The notes under the pieces were generated by a model that saw only the letters and a program-made list of their open reading frames with translations, did not search any database and was not told the DNA's origin. This document shows, in pieces, positions 60,822 through 64,000 of a stretch of DNA of 64,000 bases (position 1 is its first letter; the number at the start of each line of letters is the position of its first letter). The DNA lies in the NCBI GenBank assembly GCA_024743435.1, contig JANSWO010000006.1, forward strand, positions 186,001 to 250,000. Direction: 5' to 3'. This DNA is from Pseudomonadaceae bacterium (GTDB lineage: Bacteria > Pseudomonadota > Gammaproteobacteria > Pseudomonadales > Azotimanducaceae). A program made the translations under genes and the position numbers.

Positions 60822-62219
60822 TCAGGAGAGATCGAAGACCTTGCCTGGGTTCAGCAATCCTTTGGGATCGAGCGCAGCTTTCAGCGAACGCATCAGCGCG
60901 ATCTCGGTGTCGCTACGTGAAATCGACAGGTACGGCTTCTTCTCAAGCCCAACGCCATGCTCGGCGGAAACCGAACCGCCGATTGCAGCCAAGGGCTCGT
61001 AGATACAGCGCTCAACACGCTCCCGGATCGACTGGTCATAGCGGCCCGGGGAGACAACAAAGTGCAAGTTCCCATCACCCATGTGACCAAAGGTGAAGTT
61101 AGTGGCTGCGTCTTCAAACTCCACAGCCAGGTTTTGGTTTACCTCATCGACATAGGCTTTCATGTTGGAGATCGGCAGACTCACATCAAACGTGACGGTT
61201 GGACCAAGCGTCATACACTGCGCAACATCGTCACGCATCGCCCACAACTCCAATCGTTGAGCCTCCGATTGCGCAATAACGGCATCGGCGACCAGCCCGG
61301 CCTCATATGCCTCACCCAGCGCCACCTCCACTATCGCGTCACTTGATCCCATCGCTTCAATGAGCACGTAGTAAGGCGAGTCCTGAGCAAGCGGAGGCTG
61401 TTGCCTGGCAGGCTCGGTCGTGACAATCCTGTAGAAGTTGTTCCACATGACTTCGAACGCAGACAACGTGCCACCCAATGCGCCGTCCATGTGTTTGAGG
61501 AGCAACGGCAACTTATCAAATTCGTCCACAGCCACGAAGAAGGTTGGGATCGTTTTGGGCTGCTCGCGCAGCCGCAGCACCGCTTTTGTCACGATGCCCA
61601 ACGTGCCTTCTGTACCGATGAATAGCTGCTTGAGATCATAGCCGGCGTTGTTCTTGATCATGCGATTCATCGAGGACACCACAGTGCCGTCAGCAAGTAC
61701 CGCCTCGAGACCCAGAATCATATCGCGCGCCATTCCGTAGCGAATGACTCGGTTGCCTCCCGCATTTGTCGCGATATTGCCACCGATCGTGCAACTGCCG
61801 CGCCCGCCCAGATCGAGAGGAAAAACCAGGCCATGCTCCTCTGCTGCCTCCTGGACAACCTGAAGAATCGTGCCGCTTCCAACCACCATCGTTCGATCGA
61901 GCGTGTTTACTTCTTCAATCTGATTGAGCCGCTCCAGCGAGATGACGACATCATCCGGGCTTGCCACGGCACTCTCAACCAGGCCGGTCAGGCCACCATG
62001 CGCAACCACACCCTGGTTGAACTCGTGACAGATCTGCATCGCTCTCGCAACGCCTTCGGTGTCCTGCGGGCGCACAATCGCTTTGGCTTCGATGGGCGCT
62101 TTGCGCCAGATGCCAGACGCACGCGCCGTCACATCTTCACCGGTGAGAACGTCTTTTGCAGAAAACGCTGCCTGCAGCGCGGCAACTACATCGATATCAG
62201 AACGAGATGCTTCGGACAT
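60822..62219 (-). CDS. FAD-linked D-2-hydroxyacid dehydrogenase (GlcD/D-lactate dehydrogenase type)
   Basis: A 465-residue flavoprotein from ATG 62219; the frame extends to 62312 but those residues lack homology. The FAD domain (PCMH/VAO fold) shows VVAHGGLTGLVESAV, the strongly conserved GGNIATNAGGNRVIRYG and LGLEAVLADGTVV. The C-terminal domain ends with FGHMGDGNLHFVV (metal and carboxylate binding) and EHGVGLEKKPYL. Members oxidise D-lactate, glycolate or D-2-hydroxyglutarate and feed electrons to the respiratory chain. Substrate specificity is not resolved by sequence alone. Confidence 0.9.
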   Translation of the reverse strand: MSEASRSDIDVVAALQAAFSAKDVLTGEDVTARASGIWRKAPIEAKAIVRPQDTEGVARAMQICHEFNQGVVAHGGLTGLVESAVASPDDVVISLERLNQIEEVNTLDRTMVVGSGTILQVVQEAAEEHGLVFPLDLGGRGSCTIGGNIATNAGGNRVIRYGMARDMILGLEAVLADGTVVSSMNRMIKNNAGYDLKQLFIGTEGTLGIVTKAVLRLREQPKTIPTFFVAVDEFDKLPLLLKHMDGALGGTLSAFEVMWNNFYRIVTTEPARQQPPLAQDSPYYVLIEAMGSSDAIVEVALGEAYEAGLVADAVIAQSEAQRLELWAMRDDVAQCMTLGPTVTFDVSLPISNMKAYVDEVNQNLAVEFEDAATNFTFGHMGDGNLHFVVSPGRYDQSIRERVERCIYEPLAAIGGSVSAEHGVGLEKKPYLSISRSDTEIALMRSLKAALDPKGLLNPGKVFDLS

Positions 62220-62267
62220 AGCGAGAACTCCTGCGGAAATCGATTCACAGCATACGATGAAGGCGAT

Positions 62268-62960
62268 ATGGCCGGAAGGCTTGTAAACTCGCCAAGCATC
62301 CACCCAGAACAACGTTCACAACCAACAAGGCAATGTCTCGACGTGACTCCGGCTAGACCGAAAACCAGTAGCGACCCCAGGCGATTCGACAAAGCCTACT
62401 ACGACCGCTTCTATCGAAACCCAGCCACCCGAGCGGTCACGAGTGCCCAAGTGAAACGTCAGGCGGCATTCATCGCCAGCTACCTGCGCTACCTGGAGAT
62501 TCCGGTGAAACGCATCGTCGATATCGGCTGCGGGTTGGGCCGTTTGCTCGATGCGCTCCAAACTGAATTTCCACGCGCCTCGTGCACCGGCGTTGAGGTC
62601 AGCGAGTATCTCTGCAAGAAACACGGTTGGGTCAACAGCGGTGTCGCTGAGTTTCGGCCGTCCGCAGAGTTTGATCTCGTGGTGTGCAACGACGTACTGA
62701 GCTATCTATCTAACAAAGACTGCGACTCGGCGATAACGAACATCGCCAGCATCTGCCGCGGCGCGGCTTTCATCGCGGCGCCCACTCTCGAAGACTGGGA
62801 TCAGTGCGACCCTGACAGAACGGACGCCGAACAGATTCTCAGAAGCTCAAAGTGGTATCGACAGCGGCTGCACAAACACTTCGCGTCGCTCGGGGGAGGA
62901 TTGCTTCTTAGCAAACCCGTGGATGTGAACGTATGGTCGCTGGATCAGATTGGGGGCTAA
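62268..62960 (+). CDS. Class I SAM-dependent methyltransferase
   Basis: A 230-residue protein from ATG 62268 (AAGG four bases before); GTG 62343 would give 205 residues, and the frame open back to 61833 is antisense to the dehydrogenase and rejected. The SAM site is VDIGCGLGRLLDAL, followed by GVEVSEYLCKKHG and DLVVCNDVLSYL. The first 60 residues include YYDRFYRNPATRAVTSAQ, typical of small-molecule or lipid methyltransferases. Divergent from the dehydrogenase (49-base gap) and followed by a membrane protein after five bases. Confidence 0.84.
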   Translation: MAGRLVNSPSIHPEQRSQPTRQCLDVTPARPKTSSDPRRFDKAYYDRFYRNPATRAVTSAQVKRQAAFIASYLRYLEIPVKRIVDIGCGLGRLLDALQTEFPRASCTGVEVSEYLCKKHGWVNSGVAEFRPSAEFDLVVCNDVLSYLSNKDCDSAITNIASICRGAAFIAAPTLEDWDQCDPDRTDAEQILRSSKWYRQRLHKHFASLGGGLLLSKPVDVNVWSLDQIGG

Positions 62961-62965
62961 GAGCG

Positions 62966-63520
62966 ATGCAACTTCTCAACAGCAATTTCGCATCCTCTCT
63001 CCAGTTCGTTTCTCTGCCTTTGGAGCTGATTGGACTGACGCTCGCGACGATCGAAGTTCGCTTCCCGATTCTGACTTCGCGCATCAACGCATACCTGGAA
63101 AGCCAGGTTCATCTGTGGGGCGTTGCAAAAACCCAGATCAAACAGAAACACCCTTTCGTCTACAAACTTCACGGGGGAGATTCACGCTGGCATATTCCAA
63201 TGCCAGCGTTGGTCTACCACACGCTAACCGCTCTGGTTGCCGTGATAGCGGTTGCGGCCATTCTGTTTCTATCTGCCCGTGCGCTGCATCACTTTGATCT
63301 AATCGACGCCATCGATCTCGATACGGTCAGCAGCCTCTACGACGCCTTCTTTTTCTGGGTGTATCTACCCATCAGCTGTGTTGCAATAATCGCATTGGGT
63401 GTCACTTTCATCGCCGTGAAGTTTGTCGCCAATCGGGCTGTGGGAACACTCGGAATAATAATCGCGAGCGTAGGCGTTCTAGGCGAGGGATATCAGCTGC
63501 TGGTTCAGCTCAGTACCTGA
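62966..63520 (+). CDS. Uncharacterised membrane protein
   Basis: About 184 residues from ATG 62966 (weak AGAG ribosome site); the in-frame start at 62933 lies inside the methyltransferase. An amphipathic region with VSLPLELIGLTLATIEVRF opens it, then two or three clear helices (about 82-102, 125-150 and 158-178) with an acidic loop DLIDAIDLDTVSSLYDAF between the first two. No family is recognised. Tight spacing to the methyltransferase gene suggests one transcript. Confidence 0.66.
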   Translation: MQLLNSNFASSLQFVSLPLELIGLTLATIEVRFPILTSRINAYLESQVHLWGVAKTQIKQKHPFVYKLHGGDSRWHIPMPALVYHTLTALVAVIAVAAILFLSARALHHFDLIDAIDLDTVSSLYDAFFFWVYLPISCVAIIALGVTFIAVKFVANRAVGTLGIIIASVGVLGEGYQLLVQLST

Positions 63521-63586
63521 ACCTGAACACCGCCTAATCTCACTAGTTCGATTGAGATCACAGACCAACGATCGAAGACCGCCGCA

Positions 63587-64000
63587 TCACGACATTTCGG
63601 GCAATGTGGCGTCAAGATAATCCGCGCTGGCCAGCTCGATCGCCGACAGCTGATCCAGCGCGTCTGCTTGCTCTGGATAGGCGGCCTTAAGCGTCTGCCA
63701 GGCATTGGCGCCCTGCCGTTCGGCATTCGCCTGAATCGTCATCTGCTCAACAGGCGTATACGGCTCAAACGCCGAGTAGTAGGTTGCCTTCGCCTTTGGA
63801 ATCACCTCGGCAACCAATGCCCGATGCTCAGCCGTCGGTGGAAACATCGCCTCCACACGAGCTGCGATCTCGTCTTCCCGGGCAGCGCACTGCAGAAGTC
63901 CATCACGATGACTCGCTACCTCTTCCGCCCAACCTCGATAGCGCTCGGCGGCCGTGCGTTCGAGCTGCGACAGCAGATACGGGTAGGCCTCAGCAGGCAC
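63587..64000 (-). CDS. C-terminal part of an uncharacterised protein (cut by window edge)
   Basis: The last 137 codons of a gene that begins beyond 64000. The visible part is helical, rich in Ala, Glu and Gln, with no membrane helix: YLLSQLERTAAERYRGWAEE, then ARVEAMFPPTAEHRALVAEV and a final DYLDATLPEMS. No motif identifies it. The gap of 66 bases to the membrane protein on the other strand is convergent, and no strong terminator hairpin was seen. Confidence 0.6.
   Translation of the reverse strand: MPAEAYPYLLSQLERTAAERYRGWAEEVASHRDGLLQCAAREDEIAARVEAMFPPTAEHRALVAEVIPKAKATYYSAFEPYTPVEQMTIQANAERQGANAWQTLKAAYPEQADALDQLSAIELASADYLDATLPEMS

Noticed and set aside
61833-62267. N-terminal extension of the methyltransferase frame
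   Set aside because: These codons lie antisense to the FAD-linked dehydrogenase and lack any methyltransferase features; start moved to 62268.

Overview
The window looks like chromosomal DNA of a free-living, GC-rich gammaproteobacterium, possibly an uncultivated marine lineage. I infer this from a DegQ/MucD-like protease, a split pntA/pntAB/pntB transhydrogenase, a TorF-type outer-membrane protein, a TPR hybrid histidine kinase and palindromic REP-like elements. The many genes for oxidising lipophilic compounds (short-chain dehydrogenases, a Baeyer-Villiger monooxygenase, phytanoyl-CoA-type dioxygenase, molybdenum hydroxylase, medium-chain reductases, amidases, a spinster-type MFS carrier) suggest a heterotroph living on hydrophobic or plant/algal substrates. 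No rRNA, tRNA, CRISPR array, integrase or transposase was found. No stretch over 300 bases lacks a gene; the longest gaps (about 6576-6863 and 56654-56924) hold only regulatory candidates.

Layout. 1-8 kb: partial Deg protease, two SDRs, a lipoprotein metallo-beta-lactamase, a DUF3667 membrane protein, an MFS carrier with a 44-codon membrane peptide behind it, a divergent MarR regulator, a DUF3147 protein and an FMN glutamate-synthase-like enzyme. 9-13 kb: a tight unit of DUF2141 protein, Tat-exported carotenoid oxygenase, LytS-type kinase and LytTR regulator. 13-21 kb: LysR with a divergent TorF-type protein, a saccharopine-dehydrogenase-like reductase, PaiB, TetR with a divergent two-subunit molybdenum hydroxylase, a frameshifted P-loop kinase and a cupin. 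21-32 kb: hybrid kinase, BVMO, PhyH, M28 peptidase overlapping gap, and a metallophosphoesterase with a CBM9-like tail. 32-33.3 kb: phzF between two copies of a palindromic element, one carrying six extra 13-bp units. 33-39.5 kb: pntAA-pntAB-pntB, a hotdog protein, purN, GNAT, HisN-like phosphatase, RidA.

39.6-43.9 kb holds the most unusual cassette: a membrane class III cyclase with a class IIIb-type purine pair, a PilZ protein fused to an N-acyltransferase (FeeM-like) domain, and a multi-pass histidine kinase. It is visibly more AT-rich than its surroundings. A MATE exporter, an acyltransferase and a quinone reductase follow with overlapping or short junctions. 49-55 kb: an amidase followed by a mevalonate cluster (diphosphomevalonate decarboxylase, phosphomevalonate kinase, and one polypeptide joining HMG-CoA reductase to mevalonate kinase), with no HMG-CoA synthase in view. 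55-64 kb: a repeat-tailed cytosolic protein, PPK2, an AT-rich patch with an alpha/beta hydrolase and a divergent ArsR/VOC locus with two matching operator-like palindromes, then an amidase, an FAD-linked 2-hydroxyacid dehydrogenase, a methyltransferase, a membrane protein and a partial gene at the edge.

Functions are read from motifs and family resemblance only; no database search was run.
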